Shown: positions 38,658 through 50,675 of the stretch, in pieces
Layout of the letters: each line of letters starts with the position of its first letter
Position numbering within the stretch: position 1 is the first letter of the stretch
Assembly: GCA_964019335.1 (NCBI GenBank)
Contig: OZ025731.1
Location: 250,501 to 314,500 of the forward strand
Source of the DNA: Diplonema japonicum
Lineage: Eukaryota > Euglenozoa > Diplonemea > Diplonemida > Diplonemidae
Direction: 5' to 3'
Length of the DNA stretch: 64,000 bases
Position numbers and translations under genes: made by a program
Notes under the pieces: generated by a model
Database searches by the model: none
What the model was told of the DNA's origin: nothing
The model's input: only the letters and a program-made list of their open reading frames with translations

Positions 38658-39866
38658 TGATGGGAGGAAAGAAGAAAAAAAAAAGGTGTGATGGTGGTGC
38701 AAAACGTTCGCTTCAAAAAAAACGGGGGAGAAGAAAAGGGGGGGGTGCCATAAAATAGTTTTTTTTTTTGAAGTCGTCATTGTTTTGGCAAGGCATTTTC
38801 CCCCTCTCCCCCCCTTTTAATGTACTAACGAAAAAAAGAAATACTGTAAAAAGAAAAGGGGGGGGGGGAGAGAAGGGTGTTCTTTTTTCTTTTCTTCTTC
38901 TTCTTTTCCCCCCACTGTAAAAATCAACTAGCTTAGCAAAGCAAGCACGCAAAATCCCAGTTTTAATCGTGCTGCGAAGGCCTAATAAGGCCTTAGTCCA
39001 ACCCCCCCAGAAAAATGTGGTCTTTTTTTACTTCATTTTTTCGGGGGCGGATCAAAAATCAGGCTGTGGACTTCAACGTTCTTTTTTTTTTATAAAAAAA
39101 TAATATAATAACACCCCCCCAAAAAAAATCTTTTTAGGTTTAAAAAAGCTTTCTTTTACTTTTTACTGTGCTTTTTAAGTAGTGTGTGTGTAGCACTAAG
39201 AACACCGAAGGCTACACAGGTCTCCAGTCATGCGCGGGTGGTTATCTCTATTAGATAACTTTCGGTAAAGAAACGACAAACTTCCCCCAAGCCCCTCTTC
39301 CCTGTCCCTCATTTCTTAAGTTTCTTAAGAAAAAGAAATATGGCCTTAGTTACTACTTTCTTTTAACTCTTCCCCCCCTTTTACCACAAAAAAACCTTTT
39401 TTTGAGAAGCCTCCCTTCCCCCCCACCACTTAATTATTTCAAAAAAAAAAAAAAAAAAAAGAAACATGCTGTAAAAGCAAAAAAAAAAAAAAGAATACAG
39501 GACGGGGGCAAAACGTCCAGGGTTTTTTTGTCGCATTCGGGAGTTTGTCCGCTCGGCATTAAAATTCTCATTATAGCTTTTCAGGCAGAAACCTGCCGTA
39601 TGTTGCCCGAAAAGCGCGTTGAGAGGTGTTGCCAAGCAGGGAAAAGAAAAATCGTTGCCAACATTTTTCCTCTTAGGTCCTGCATACCATACCTATCCTA
39701 CCAGCCTCCATGTAAAAAAATTTTTTTTTACAGTAGTTTTTTTTTTCTTTTTTGTTTTTGGTGCTTGATATTATGTGGAGGTGGGGTTGAGCAGCTGCTG
39801 ACGTATAAAACATTCAGCGGTAAAAAAAAAAAAAGAGAAGAAAAAAAAAATAATATCATTTTTTAA
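38658..39866. repeat. Spacer
   Basis: A, T, G and C runs with short islands. TACTGTAAAA/TTTTTACAGT-like motifs occur several times. No gene is supported. Confidence 0.6.
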
Positions 39867-40167
39867 GGTGGTGGGGATAACATGGAAATATAAGAAGTAC
39901 ATCAGATGTGTTGTTCGCTGTTGACCTCCTCGTCGGTCATCACCGGTAGCGCCCGAGTGGAAGAACGTAACGCAGATGCTCAGGGTGACGAACAAGCAGC
40001 AAACTTCACGAGCGCAGAATCTTGGTTACCCGGGACGCCCCGGCTAGGGTTGAGCACACCGCACGCATTAAGGACACGACGCGGAACGCAGAAGAAGCTA
40101 CTGCTCGGCCGAGGAGCGCCCCCTGTAATCAAGTAGGTAGTTCGTGCTTCATTGCACGCTTAACGCC
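39867..40167. repeat. 301-bp dispersed repeat, copy 2
   Basis: It is in the same orientation and of the same length as 22746-23046. The differences I counted are A/G in the GAACA(A/G)GCAG stretch, T/C in CTTGGT(T/C)ACC, and C/A in CTGCT(C/A)GGCC. Flanks are unrelated, so 22746 and 39867 are true boundaries at this level. Confidence 0.8.
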
Positions 40168-41432
40168 GGTGTCTCCAAAGACCTCCTTTAACTTTTTTTT
40201 TTCTTTTTCTCTTGTTCTCTTTTTTTTGTGATTCAACAAAGAATTCGGTCCATTCGTCTTTCTTTATTTTGTTGTTTTATTTGTTTTTGTTTTTGTTTTT
40301 CTTCTTCTTTTTTTTTTTTTTTTTTATTTACGTATTCGTTTTTCAGAAATTAATTTTTTTCCATTCCCTTCCAAAGAAGAAGAAAAAAAAAAAAAAAAAG
40401 AAAAAAACACAAAAAAAAAAGACAATTCAGGCATGAGGGTTTTTCTTTTTTTACTATTCTTCTTCTTCTTTTTTTTTTCTTTTCTATTTCCGTTTCTTCC
40501 CCCCCTTTTTTGTAAACCAAAACAAAACCAAAAATTCTTTTTTTTTTGCTCTCTCCGTCTGTGCGGGGGTTTCTCGGAGGGGGGAAAGAGAAAAAAAAAA
40601 AAAAAAAAAGGATGAAGGGTCATCAGTTCTGCTTTTTTTCTCTCTCTCTCTTTTTTTTTTCTTTTTATTGACGGAAAGAGTAGTTGCCGGCTTTTGGGCC
40701 TTAAGAAACTCTTTTTTTTTTTGTTTTTTTTTTCCCGAATTGAAACCATCTTTATATTGCGCCTCGCCAAGGGAGAAAAAAAAAAAAATGTTTCCATCAC
40801 AAAAAAAAAACAGTGTCTGAGAAGGCTGGCAGTTAAGCAAGGTTACCTAAGGTAAATAAACCCCCTCCTAATCTCGTATTTTTTTTGTGGGGCAGCAAGT
40901 TCTTCTAAGGGATTCAGGTGTAGCATTCTTTTTTTATTATTATTGGCAACGGGGTAACAAGGGAAGGCAAATGGTGGACCAAGTGATGAGTTTTAATAGT
41001 ACTAATGTTTAAAAAAAAAAAAAAAAAAAGAAGAAGAAGAAGAAGAAAAGACCGGGTTCTAAACCTTCACAGTTTTAACCTTTTGTCTTTCTGAAGTTTC
41101 TTTGCCAACAAAAGTGATGGGGGGGGGGGGGGGGGGGGCAGGAGTATCTTACCTCTCCTTTTCATAGTTCGAAAAAAAACTTTTTTTTTTTAATCATGAG
41201 CTTCGCCCCCGCGTGGAGGAAAAGATGGCTATTTTTACTGCCAACAAAAAGTACACCCCCTGGAAATACTTTGTCACCTTAACATACTGAAACAGGGCAA
41301 GAAATCTTTTTACAAATCTTTTTTTAAAAGATTTTTCTGTTTCTTTCTTTGTCAATGGGTCATTTGTGTTCCCCCCCCCCTTTTTTTTCCTTTTCTGACA
41401 AGTTCGTAAAATATATGTACATGTAAACCTCC
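40168..41432. repeat. Low-complexity spacer
   Basis: A, T and CT runs, an (AAG)n stretch near 41030 and a G run near 41119-41138. No gene is seen. Confidence 0.65.
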
Positions 41433-41436
41433 TTAA

Positions 41437-43243
41437 CCATCTACCAACGGACCATTTTTGCCCACCAGGGGGTAAATTTTCAAAACTTTCAAAAAAAGCT
41501 ATTCCAGCGCAACGCCGGGGCTATATGCCCCCGGAAATGCCTCCAGATGTCCCAATTCTAGAGAGAGGGTGCCCACAGCAGGGTCCACCCCCACAACATT
41601 GTCAAAAATATCGTTCCTGAAGTGCCCGAGAGGGGATACAAAAAACAAGTCAAAAAAAATCGACTGTAAAATTCTATAAAAAGCTATTTAAGGCCTTCTT
41701 GACGCGGTTCGTATGTGCCCCAGGGCTGGGGGACTTCTTTTTTGACCCCGGGAGGGGTTTCTGGGGGGGTATCCCCGGCAAGGTGGTAGTCTTTGAAGCA
41801 CGGAGTCACGCAAAGTTGTACCAAGCAGGCTGAACACTGAAATAGGGGTCTTTTCGACTTGCAATGCTTGCACCGCACGTTGCACTACTTTTTCGGGGAA
41901 ATGGTCCCAGAAGGTACTGTCACGGCGCATTGGGGTCTCAGAGCACTCGTTCTGTGTTTCGGGGCATGGTATTGGGGCAGCCTGCTCTGTAGTTGACTTT
42001 ATCTGTTGTTTAGACTGCCTCCCTAGTAGCCCTTCGATGACTGCTTCTTTGAAAGGCGTAAATCCACTGTCGTTCGTACTCAGGGCGTTGGGGGGCAAGG
42101 CTTCTTTCCAAACAAGCCAAGCATTCGCCAGAGATTTACCTAACAAGTACAAAAATACTTTTAGGGGCCACTTTTAAGTCATAAGGGTGCGTTTATGGCG
42201 TTTTGTCACAGCATCACCCAGCGTCGGTTCCGCCCATTGCGGTGTTGTAAATATGCACTTGGTGGGGGGCGGGATGTCCTTTCCGGCTTTCATTCTCTTT
42301 TGGCGGACACGTCAAATTCGACTTCACCGGAACATCCAACGTCGATAGAAAGCACGCTGGCATGATGTCATGCCACGTTGTGGTGCAAAGGATGCTCGCG
42401 TGCTGGTGGAACTGGGTGTCCCCACGGGATGCGCGTCCTTGGCATGCGGCCTCGCTTCTTTGGGGCATCCATGATCTCCGGGAGGCCTTTGCGATAAGTA
42501 GAAGTCAGCACGCTTGTTTGTTTCGCTGTGGAAACACAGATTTCCCAGAATAGTCAAAAAGCGGTCTCTTGACATGACGGTGGCGTACCCAGGGGTGTGG
42601 TTGAGAGACGTGGAGCCAGTGTGCCAGTAATCAGAATAATCTGGCTTGATATCCAAGTCCATCGACAAAAGGACACCTAGGAAGGTATGCAGAAGCAGCA
42701 TCGAGATCCAGGGAGACACCTTTTTTAGCCGCATTTGCCACATTGTTGGAAGTTATGACCCGAATAACGTTTGGGACGAGCATTTGGAGAATATATGGTA
42801 TGGCGTTGAGCCTTTGATGTCAAAACAGGGTCCACAAGGATTTCGATCTTCACGAGACCGGATGCCTTCCAACTGCTCCGGCTTTGCCGTCCAATCACCC
42901 TGCTGTGACTCGGAATCGGTCGAATTCGTATCAGAATCACTGTTTGTATCAAAATTGCATAATAGGGATGAGCCATCGTGCTGCCATCACTCATAACGTC
43001 CTCTTCCGGCCCTCTTTCCGGGCGCCTTTTTTTGAAGTGATTTTTAAGGGTAAATTTGGGCTGGCGTTTTTTTTCATTTTTTCATTTTCTTGTTAAGTTA
43101 GGGCAGCATTTAGTTTATTTTTTTTATATTTTCCGCGCAGGACCCCGCCGGCAAGAAAGGGCCGGGCCGTATTGCATTGAAAGCCCTTTGCGTAAAAGAT
43201 TTTTTTTCAAATCGTCTATATATAGACGCTCGTTGATAGATGG
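41437..43243. mobile_element. piggyBac element 2, 1807 bp with TTAA duplication
   Basis: It is flanked by TTAA at 41433-41436 and 43244-43247. Its inverted ends are CCATCTACCAACG and CGTTGATAGATGG (one mismatch). The ends differ from element 1, so it is a separate subfamily. It carries a decayed minus-strand transposase. Confidence 0.85.
41684..42994 (-). pseudogene. Decayed piggyBac transposase (element 2)
   Basis: The minus-strand order starts with an N-terminal acidic stretch. Then comes the dimerisation/insertion core start: FLGVLLSMDLDIKPDYSDYW and MSRDRFLTILGNLCF. The middle with the catalytic Asp residues appears mostly missing or scrambled around 42150-42330. The C-terminal part follows: YLLGKSLANAWLVWKEALPP and then the cysteine-rich domain CKHCKSKRPLFQCSACLVQLC...CFKDYH, which matches the C-terminal zinc-binding domain of piggyBac transposases. 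Frames change several times. Confidence 0.8.
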
Positions 43244-43247
43244 TTAA

Positions 43248-43690
43248 AAGTTTTTTTTTTTTTTTTTTTTTTTTTTGCCAATGATGGAAAACTCCAGTAT
43301 GCCCGTGTGGCACAACTAACTCAAGCTGGGCAAGAAAAAAAAAAAAAAAAAATGCTTCGAGGTTTATATTTTCTTTTATTTTCCCTTGTTTGTGGGGGGG
43401 GGGGGGGGGGGGGGGGGGCAGTTGGTTAAAAAACAGTGTTTTCCCAGCAAATTTTATCTTCTTTTTCTTTTTTTCTTTTTTTTTTCCATTCTACCTCCCT
43501 CACACTCCTTATATGCTTTACAAATATTTTTTTTTCCCCCTTTCCTTTTCCCTTCATCTTTCTATAGAGCGCTGCCTCCACCCTTTTTTTTTCTTTTCTT
43601 TTTTTTTTCCCAGGACGATCCACGGTTATGGCGGGAGGCCTGCGGAATAGATATCTACGACTAGGCTGTAGGTGAGCGCAAAAATGCATA

Positions 43691-43731
<41 letters not shown>

Positions 43732-44484
43732 ACTCCATACTTATTACTCTACCCCTTTTTTTTTCCTATTTCTTTTATTTAAGGAGTCTTTTATAGCACC
43801 AAGCAAAGCTGGGGCAAGTAACGAAACAGAGTTCGATGAGGAGCAGTCCTATTTTTGTACCATTTCATTTCCCCCATTTTTCTTTGGGGTTTTCGGTATC
43901 CTCGCTTCCCTTCTCCATCTTAAAACAAAAAAAACCCTTTGCAAGGTAAAGAGATGAAGGAAAAAAAAAAAAAAAAAAAAAGAGAACGAAAAACAAAAAA
44001 GAAGGAAATGAAAGATTGAGGTCCTCATGGAACCTTAAAAAAAACAAAAAAAAAAAGATATTTTGTTTAAGTTCTTTATGTTCATTTTTTTTTTGCATGA
44101 ACAAGAAAAACAATATATTGATAATGAATTGTTATTGCTAAAAAGAGTAGTGGTGGCATTGCTGGGCTTATCCTTCTACAGGTTAGTCCCGGCTGTGCAC
44201 AAACAACAATCAACCGACTCTTTTTTTGATTACAAGAGAAAAACAAAAAAAAAAATCTTTTTTTCTAATTGCCTGCTGGGCAGTGCTTGTGCAGGGCGCT
44301 ACCAACACTGGCCTCTGTATCTTCTTTTTTTTCATCACTTACAGGCAATGTGAAGATGTAGTTGTGCAGGTGCCTCAGGTTTCTATGAGTTTCGCATATA
44401 TAAACAAAAATGTCTTCATTTTTTCCAAACTAGATCCGGGGCTGGGTCCGGTGCTGCTTAAAAGGCTCAGAAAGAAACATGCTT

Positions 44485-44515
<31 letters not shown>

Positions 44516-45604
44516 CTTTTTTTTTTTTGACAGCCTTCTCCTTGAAATATCAAAGGGGACAGAGTTTGGTGGGAATCCAGATTACCACCATCGTGTTTTT
44601 TTTTTTTTTTTTTTTTTTCCGTCTCGAAAACCAGACTAATCAGCCAAGGGAAGAATAAAGTCACCTTGGATTCAAGAATCCGTAAATTTTATTTAGTGCT
44701 TTACTTCCCCTCGGGCGCTGATTTCTAAGGTCTCAAGGGGTTGGATTGTAACTTGGGTTTTTCAGGGGCGGGCCTGTCCGATAAGCCGTATTGGCCTCAC
44801 TCTCCCCCCTATATATTTACGCCCTAAAGAAATCTTTAAAAAGAAAAAGAAGAAGAAAAGGTAGGTTTGAGTTTGACTTTATTTCCAGGGGAGGGGGGGG
44901 AAATGGCGTCTTGAAAAAAAATTGAGTGACTCAACTGATGAACGGGTGGAGGGGGGAAAAAAAAATGACTCATAATTTGTTTCTTTTTCTTTTCAGTTTT
45001 CTCGTTTTACCCCTCCCCCCTTGTTGTATTAATAAAAGAATGCGGTTACATCTAGAGACTTCCAAAAAAAAAAAAAAAAAAAAGAGGCAACCAAGACCTT
45101 CAGTATTCTTTTTCTCTCTATTTTTTTTTGGCGTTTCAACATATAGTATCTGGTTTCCTACAAACATTCCTATCTCCCCCCCCCCCTTATTTGTGAGAGC
45201 TCGTAATAGAAGATTTTTTTAAAAGAAGAAATACCTGCCGATGAGAATTTTTTTTTATTATTCCGTTTCATTTTTTTTTCTTATGTTGTAGAGCTCCCGA
45301 ACCCCGCTAGGGTTCGGGAGAGTGGGGAGGGGGGGGGGGGGGGGGGGGGAGAGTCTCTGATGTAATCTAAAAAAAAAAAAAAAAAAAGCCATTTTTCAAA
45401 TTTGCCAAAGAAACCATTCCCAAGCGTTCTGAAGCCGGATATTCCGGTTCCCAAATCATCCACTTTTGACCCACCCACCCACCCTTTTTGTGGCCAACAA
45501 TGGGCACGCTGAAAATACAAAACTCGAAGCGACAGATACCCTATTTTGTTGACCTGACTTATAGGGGGCTTGGTACCAATGTCCATGATTGGCCAAAAAA
45601 AAGA
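43248..45604. repeat. Low-complexity spacer
   Basis: T, G (43395-43418) and A runs (43697-43731) with islands at 43600-43680, 44130-44470 and 44640-44830. The 44226-44639 frame has no protein-like motif. No gene is supported. Confidence 0.6.
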
Positions 45605-45702
45605 TGACGAACATGGGGCAGCATACTGCTTAGGCACCGAATTTTGGTTACCAGAACGCCCCTGGCTAGGGTTGGGTTGCAATCAAAGCCCCATTTTATT
45701 TT
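45605..45702. repeat. Degenerate fragment of the 301-bp repeat
   Basis: GAATTTTGGTTACC...CGCCCCTGGCTAGGGTTG matches the middle of the repeat. It is then joined directly to GTTGCAATCAAAGCCCCATTTT, which follows copy 1 at 23055. It is therefore an internally deleted copy that includes downstream sequence, suggesting the real element is longer than 301 bp. Confidence 0.6.
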
Positions 45703-45715
45703 TTTATATATGGGT

Positions 45716-47290
45716 CGATTTCAAACCCCCCCCCCCAAAAATGAGGCCAATTGACACTTTCGTTGCATCTTTGGGCATGCCGCCCCCTTTAAAAAAATTC
45801 TCCATATTTCCCGGCCCATATTAGGAAAGAACCCGGGTCAGAAATCGCTCAAGGGTGCTATTTTGACCTATGAAAAATTCAGTCTTAGGGTCAAAATCGG
45901 GTTTTAGTGGTTTTGGTAAAGTCAGAGATTATGCTTTCAATAGCAAGAAATAGCGAAACTCACTGCTAGAAGGTGGCTGAAATGATGTTGGAAGTGGAAA
46001 CCTTCATTTCCTAGTCTTCTGCGGCTGAGATGTGCTGCTGCTGAGTGGGCGACCTCGTTTCTTTTTCATACTATTAGGCCTTCTACCGCATTTTGGGGGG
46101 GGTTTAAGAGGCTCATTCATAGGTGTACTTGTGCTTTGGGCTTGTCATGGGGTGGCGAGTATTTTCGTAATTTGGTTACTATTCTTTCTCGTTTTTCAAG
46201 TCCGGGAAGGCTATCAGGAACGTCCTCATACTCATCACAAGATTCATAGACTGGGGGCCTTTTCTCTGCCCTGTCTGCATCGAGTTCTTTGATGATGTAC
46301 TTTAGTTCTTTCTAGCTCGTGGACGCACACGTAGCAAAACACCCTCCGGTGTGCTCCTGAGCTCATATGCACCTGTAAAATCCGGAAACTCAAGAATTTT
46401 CTTTTTGTACGGGCCAAAGACATCAGTAACTACATGCACGGCACACTGTATCGTATTGGTGATGTTACCTATTTGTTCCACAGTTTTAATTGTTGTGGAA
46501 CGAGGCACCCAAAACCAAACACGAGAGAGCACACCAAAGTGGCTGTCCCTGTTGTTTTTGCCGTGTTTCTCCCCCAGAAACCACAGGGAAAACGTCCGAT
46601 CGGGATATACATAACGAAGACCAAAAAGAACAAAGTAGCAAAATTCCTTTGCACGAAAGTGACGCCCACCGTCAGCCCAGAGTATCCACTCCATTTTTTT
46701 CTTTATTTTTTTCTGTGCCCATGCTACTGTGGAACAAGACTTTTCCAACAGTAAGGCCAGCTGCCCTTATTTCATCATGTGTGATGTGGTCAAGCCTCAT
46801 GCCTCTGACCAATTGGCGCCGTGTGGTGTCTTGTTGGCTACTAAACCAACCAGAAAATGATAGCAGAAGTGCCGCTAGAAGTTCCCCTTTACACACTACG
46901 CCACAAACTAGTGCAGCACAGTCGTTGCCACTGAGCTTCTCAAAAACCTCTGTGGCGAGTGTCCTGATCGCCGTGGTGTTCCCATTTACCCTTTCTCGGT
47001 CCGAATACCATTTTTTTTTACCCCTAGCTTCTCAACAGCAAGTTTAAAAGCATCCATTTTTGTCACCCCCTCTTTTACTGAATTTGTGCAAAGTGAAAAA
47101 ACCCATTTTTGCCCCCTAGGACTGAATTTTCTGGGTACTAGTAACACTCACTTTCCCATTTTCTGGGGTGTTTTCTTTCCTAACCTGGGCCGGGAAAGTT
47201 GTAGAATTTTTTTTCTTTGGGAAAAAGTACTTAGAGAAATATTGAAAGTGTCAATTGGCCTCATTTTTGGGGGGGGGGGGGTTTGAAACG
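45716..47290. mobile_element. Long-TIR DNA transposon, about 1.58 kb, family unknown
   Basis: Inverted ends 45719-45761 and 47244-47288 match over about 44 bp, including a homopolymer (C run at the left, G run at the right) between TTTCAAA and AAAAATGAGGCCAATTGACA. Similarity may extend outward through TATATGG. It carries a minus-strand transposase-like ORF. The left end abuts the degenerate 301-bp repeat, so it may have inserted there. No clear target duplication was seen. Confidence 0.75.
46302..47057 (-). pseudogene. DDE-like transposase remnant of the long-TIR element
   Basis: The minus-strand ATG at 47057 follows AAAA. The frame reads MDAFKLAVEKLGVKKKWYSD and so on, then FSSQQDTTRRQLVRGMRLD. 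At the A/T runs near 46690-46712 the frame shifts. It continues as MEWILWADGGRHFRAKEFCY, which resembles the W-x-D-GG-x-HF-x-x-x-E block of some DDE transposases. Further on (46300-46030, other frames) a KKKRGRPLSS AT-hook is visible. The superfamily is not identified and the transposase call rests mainly on the TIRs and this block. Confidence 0.5.
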
Positions 47291-49369
47291 ATGCCATATT
47301 TTTTTATATTTTTTTTCCCTTTGCTCCTTCATGAAGCGCGAAAGTTTTTATCCTCCCCCCCCCCCCCCCCCCTCCTGACCACGAAAAAAAAAAAAAACAA
47401 ACAAGTGGGCGAAAAAAGAAGGGGGGGAAAAAAAAAGCATTAAACTTCTTCCAATTGCGGTTCCCATTTTATCCTCCCCCCCTCCCCTCCCCCCTTTTTT
47501 TTTGCCATCTGCATGAGCAAAGAGATCAAAGAAAGAAGAAAAAAGAAGGAAAGAAGCGGACGAGAATTTTTTTTCATTCTTTTTTTTTATTTTTTTACAA
47601 CAATCAACCGACTCTTCTTCTTTTTTTTTTTTTTTTTTTTCCCAAACTTTGACAACTTTCTCTTCGCCTTTCAAGTTCTCTTTCGTCCTTTCTACCCCCC
47701 CCCCCCCCCTACACTCCATCCTTCCCTCTGGATCTAATTTAAAAATTCTATTTTCTTTCCTCCCCCCCCTCTTCTTCTACCATTATAAACAGAGACGAAG
47801 GTACCCTGAGATGTTCTTTTTTTTTTTATTATATTCCCCCCACCCCCTTTCTCTGATTCTTTTTGTATTTTGTAGCACAAGAAGAGCAGAAAGAAAAGCA
47901 GAAAAAAAAAAATAAGAGAGAAAAAAAGGGCGTGGGGGAGGGACCATTTTTATGGTTAAAAAGATTTTCTACTCCTTCAGAGCGCCGTAGTTTCTTTTTT
48001 TTTTCTTCTTCTTTTTTTTTTTTTTTTCCATTCTTCTCTCTCTTTTCGACTTTTTTTTTTTCCCCTTTTTTTATAGCTCTGATGACACAACTTCCTGAAT
48101 AGGGGAAAGGACAGTCGTCATAGGGTGATCAGAAGACGGATTACTGCCTTTTCTTTTCTTTTTTTTTTTTCCCCTTTTTTTTCTCCTCAGTTTCTAGAAC
48201 TGTTTTTTTTCAAAAAAAAGGGGGGGGGACATTTCCTCATTCACACCACTCTGAATAAAAGAAATTGTTGTCCTTTTTTATTCTAGATAGGGAATCAAGA
48301 GGTTTACAAAAGGCCTCCAGCCCTTGGGTAGCACTGCACAAGATGAGCAAGGTCTGACAGCATGTCACGTTGAGTTCTTCGCCCCCCCCCCCCCCCCCCC
48401 TACTTTATCATTTACACTACACTGAGGCTTTCTAAATGAAGGTCCTGATACACACGAGAAGAAAGATAGGAAGAAGAAAAAAAAGAGGGGAACGAGAAAA
48501 TTTTCTTTCTTTTCAGGCTTTCTGAGTTCTGTCCCTGCTTTTTTTTTTTTTTTTTTTTTTTTTGATGGTGGGGATAACAAGGAGATATAAAGAAGTACAT
48601 CGGATAGCGTTATTTCGCTGTTGACCACCAACAGTGACCTCCTTTATCTCCTTATATTTCCCCCTCCTCCCTTCCCCCCCCCCCCCCCCTTCTTCTTTTT
48701 GCTGCCCATGTGCTACATCTTTTGCAAAAATTCTGTGGAAGCAGCATCATGTTAAATACAAAAAAAAAAAACAAAACAAAAAAGAAATAGAGAAAGGGAG
48801 AGAGTGTGAAATAAAAAAATGGGGGAGTGGCGCACATCCCCCCCCCCCCCCCCCCCCCACACACACACAATTTCACACCCTCTGGCCCCCTCATTTTCTT
48901 TCTTTTCCCTCTCTTTCTTTTTTTTTATTCTTTCTTTTTTTTTTTATTCCACGCAATAGAGGTACCGCACGCGGAATCAGGGCGCAGTCCTCCCCGTGTC
49001 CCCACACTGCCAGGAGATACTCATGACAGGGCATGCAAGGACGACCATAGCAACCGTAGCAGCTGCAACAGCATCGCAAAATTGTATCAAGAAGAGAAGA
49101 AGCACCGCTAGGACACGTGGGCACGCACCCTGATGCAACGATGGCTGCCGATAGAAAGGGATAGATAAAAAAATAAAAAATAAAAAAAACAGGTAGTGCA
49201 TGAGAACAAAGGAGTTTTTCACAATCCTCCTTAACTCAAATAAGAAAAATTTTCACACCCCCTCTCTGTCTTTTATTATTATTATTATTACTTTTTTTTT
49301 CTTCCCCCCTCCCCCACGTAAAATATAAAAAATGAGAAAAGGAGACGGGGGGATAATAAAAAAAAAACC
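47291..49369. repeat. Low-complexity spacer
   Basis: All four kinds of mononucleotide run occur, with C runs near 47355, 47695, 48379, 48676 and 48836. A diverged copy of the start of the 301-bp repeat lies at 48566-48630. The island 48950-49160 is unique. A minus-strand hydrophobic ORF there (48977-49222) lacks support. A tract and CC precede the next ATG. Confidence 0.6.
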
Positions 49370-50371
49370 ATGGAATTCAGCCCACGAGAGTGGGTTCACA
49401 CAACCCCTCACGAAAAAATGCCCGCCTATGACGCTTTGCGGGACCCGCACCTAAAAGGCCTGCAAAAAGGAGGGAGGCTTCGGAAACACATTAAAAGAGT
49501 CCGGGCGCAAGAGGAACGAGCAAGGGCCGACCCTGAAAAGGCCGCCCGTTTAGCGAAGATTAGAAACGTGCATGCGGCCTACGGTGCCATTGGGTCTGCT
49601 CGGGCACGCAAGAAGGAAACCCCGAGCAAACGGTCATCAGAACCCGCGGCGGCCCAAGAACTAAAAATGATACAAAGCGTTCCAACGGAAGATCGAAAGG
49701 ACGCCTCACCACCCCCTTCAGAAGCGCAGTCGGATGCTGAAAGCAACGAATACTCTTCCGACTCATATATACAAGAAGGAAGCCCCCCTTCGGAGAAGGG
49801 AGAAACGCATCCAGAAGAGATGCAGTCACAACCACCACGACCGCCTGTTGACCACAAAAAGTGGATCGAAAATATTAGAGATGCTATCCCGCCCGACTAC
49901 GGTAAAAAAGGCCTGAACAAACCTGTGTGTGTCGCTGACTGCCTTTACCTTGGCGATGCAAAGGGCGCGAAAAACACGAGGTATTTACAAGAGATCGGTG
50001 TTAAGAGGGTCTTCAATTGTGCACCTTCGCAGACACGTACTAGTTCCGATACCTATGAGGGGACCGACATTTCGTATGAAGAGATAGGCGCTGAAGACGC
50101 GGAGGGATATCCTCTTCTGGAAAAGCACTTGCATCAAGCCAAGGCTTCCCTCACGAGTGCTCGGAGCGATTCTTCACCGATGCTTATCCATTGTTTCCAG
50201 GGTGTGAACCGGTCGGCTGCATTGGTGGTGGCTTGCATCATGAGCCTTGACGGGGTTGGACTGCTAGACGCCGTCCGCTCCGTCCACGCTCTACGGCCTG
50301 TCATCTTGCAAGGAAACGACGGGTTCCTGCGGCAGTTGGTCGACTGCGCAGATGGGTTGGGCTTGCTTTGA
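49370..50371 (+). CDS. Dual-specificity phosphatase with long charged N-terminus
   Basis: The 333-residue protein starts after an A tract. Residues 1-165 are charged and disordered with a short coiled-coil-like stretch (RKHIKRVRAQEERARADPEKAARL). The phosphatase domain covers about 185-333. It starts VCVADCLYLGDAKGAKN (typical DSP start I-x-x-x-L-Y-L-G-x). It has a general-acid Asp in EDAEGYPLL and the signature HCFQGVNRSA with the nucleophile at Cys275 and Arg281. All catalytic residues are present, so it should be active. The acidic replacement of the usual HC-x-A-G by HCFQG is within the family range. The substrate is unknown. No intron is seen. Confidence 0.9.
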   Translation: MEFSPREWVHTTPHEKMPAYDALRDPHLKGLQKGGRLRKHIKRVRAQEERARADPEKAARLAKIRNVHAAYGAIGSARARKKETPSKRSSEPAAAQELKMIQSVPTEDRKDASPPPSEAQSDAESNEYSSDSYIQEGSPPSEKGETHPEEMQSQPPRPPVDHKKWIENIRDAIPPDYGKKGLNKPVCVADCLYLGDAKGAKNTRYLQEIGVKRVFNCAPSQTRTSSDTYEGTDISYEEIGAEDAEGYPLLEKHLHQAKASLTSARSDSSPMLIHCFQGVNRSAALVVACIMSLDGVGLLDAVRSVHALRPVILQGNDGFLRQLVDCADGLGLL

Positions 50372-50474
50372 CAGTTTAAAAAAAAAAGAAAAAAAAAAAA
50401 ACGCATACTCCACACATTTTTTTTTTATTTTTTTTTTTCTTCGTTCCCCTCCCAAGAAAAAAAAAAAAAAAAAA
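50372..50474. repeat. A/T-run spacer
   Basis: A and T runs after the phosphatase stop. CGCATACTCCACAC after an A run resembles a motif near 33846. Confidence 0.5.
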
Positions 50475-50675
50475 GCTATTTATTAAGTGAAAATAAGATA
50501 GCATTATTTCACGCGTGGTGGCAGGGGGTTTAACGAGTAGGGATCTTAGTTCACGAGCGAAGCGAGTGAACTAATATCCCGTTTACTTCACGAGCGCAGC
50601 GAGTGAAGTAAAAAGCTACGAGTTAAACCTGCCACCACAAGTGGAATAATGCTCTTATTTTCTTAATAAGTTGTT
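50475..50675. repeat. Foldback (MITE-like) element, about 200 bp
   Basis: The arms are about 60 bp: left starts CTATTTATTAAG and contains ATTATTTCACGCGTGGTGGC; right carries the inverted GCCACCACAAGTGGAATAAT and ends near TTCTTAATAAG. Between them lie two nested palindromes, GTTCACGAGCG/AAGCGAGTGAAC and TTTACTTCACGAGCG/AGCGAGTGAAGTAAA. The left end resembles the start of the recombinase element at 6784. Confidence 0.75.

Noticed and set aside
44226-44639. ORF with a hydrophobic start resembling a signal peptide (LIACWAVLVQGATNTG)
   Set aside because: It is interrupted by long T-run translation, and no splice pattern restored a plausible protein.
48977-49222. Minus-strand hydrophobic 81-codon ORF
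   Set aside because: It would be the only minus-strand host gene, has no homology I recognise and overlaps other equally weak frames.
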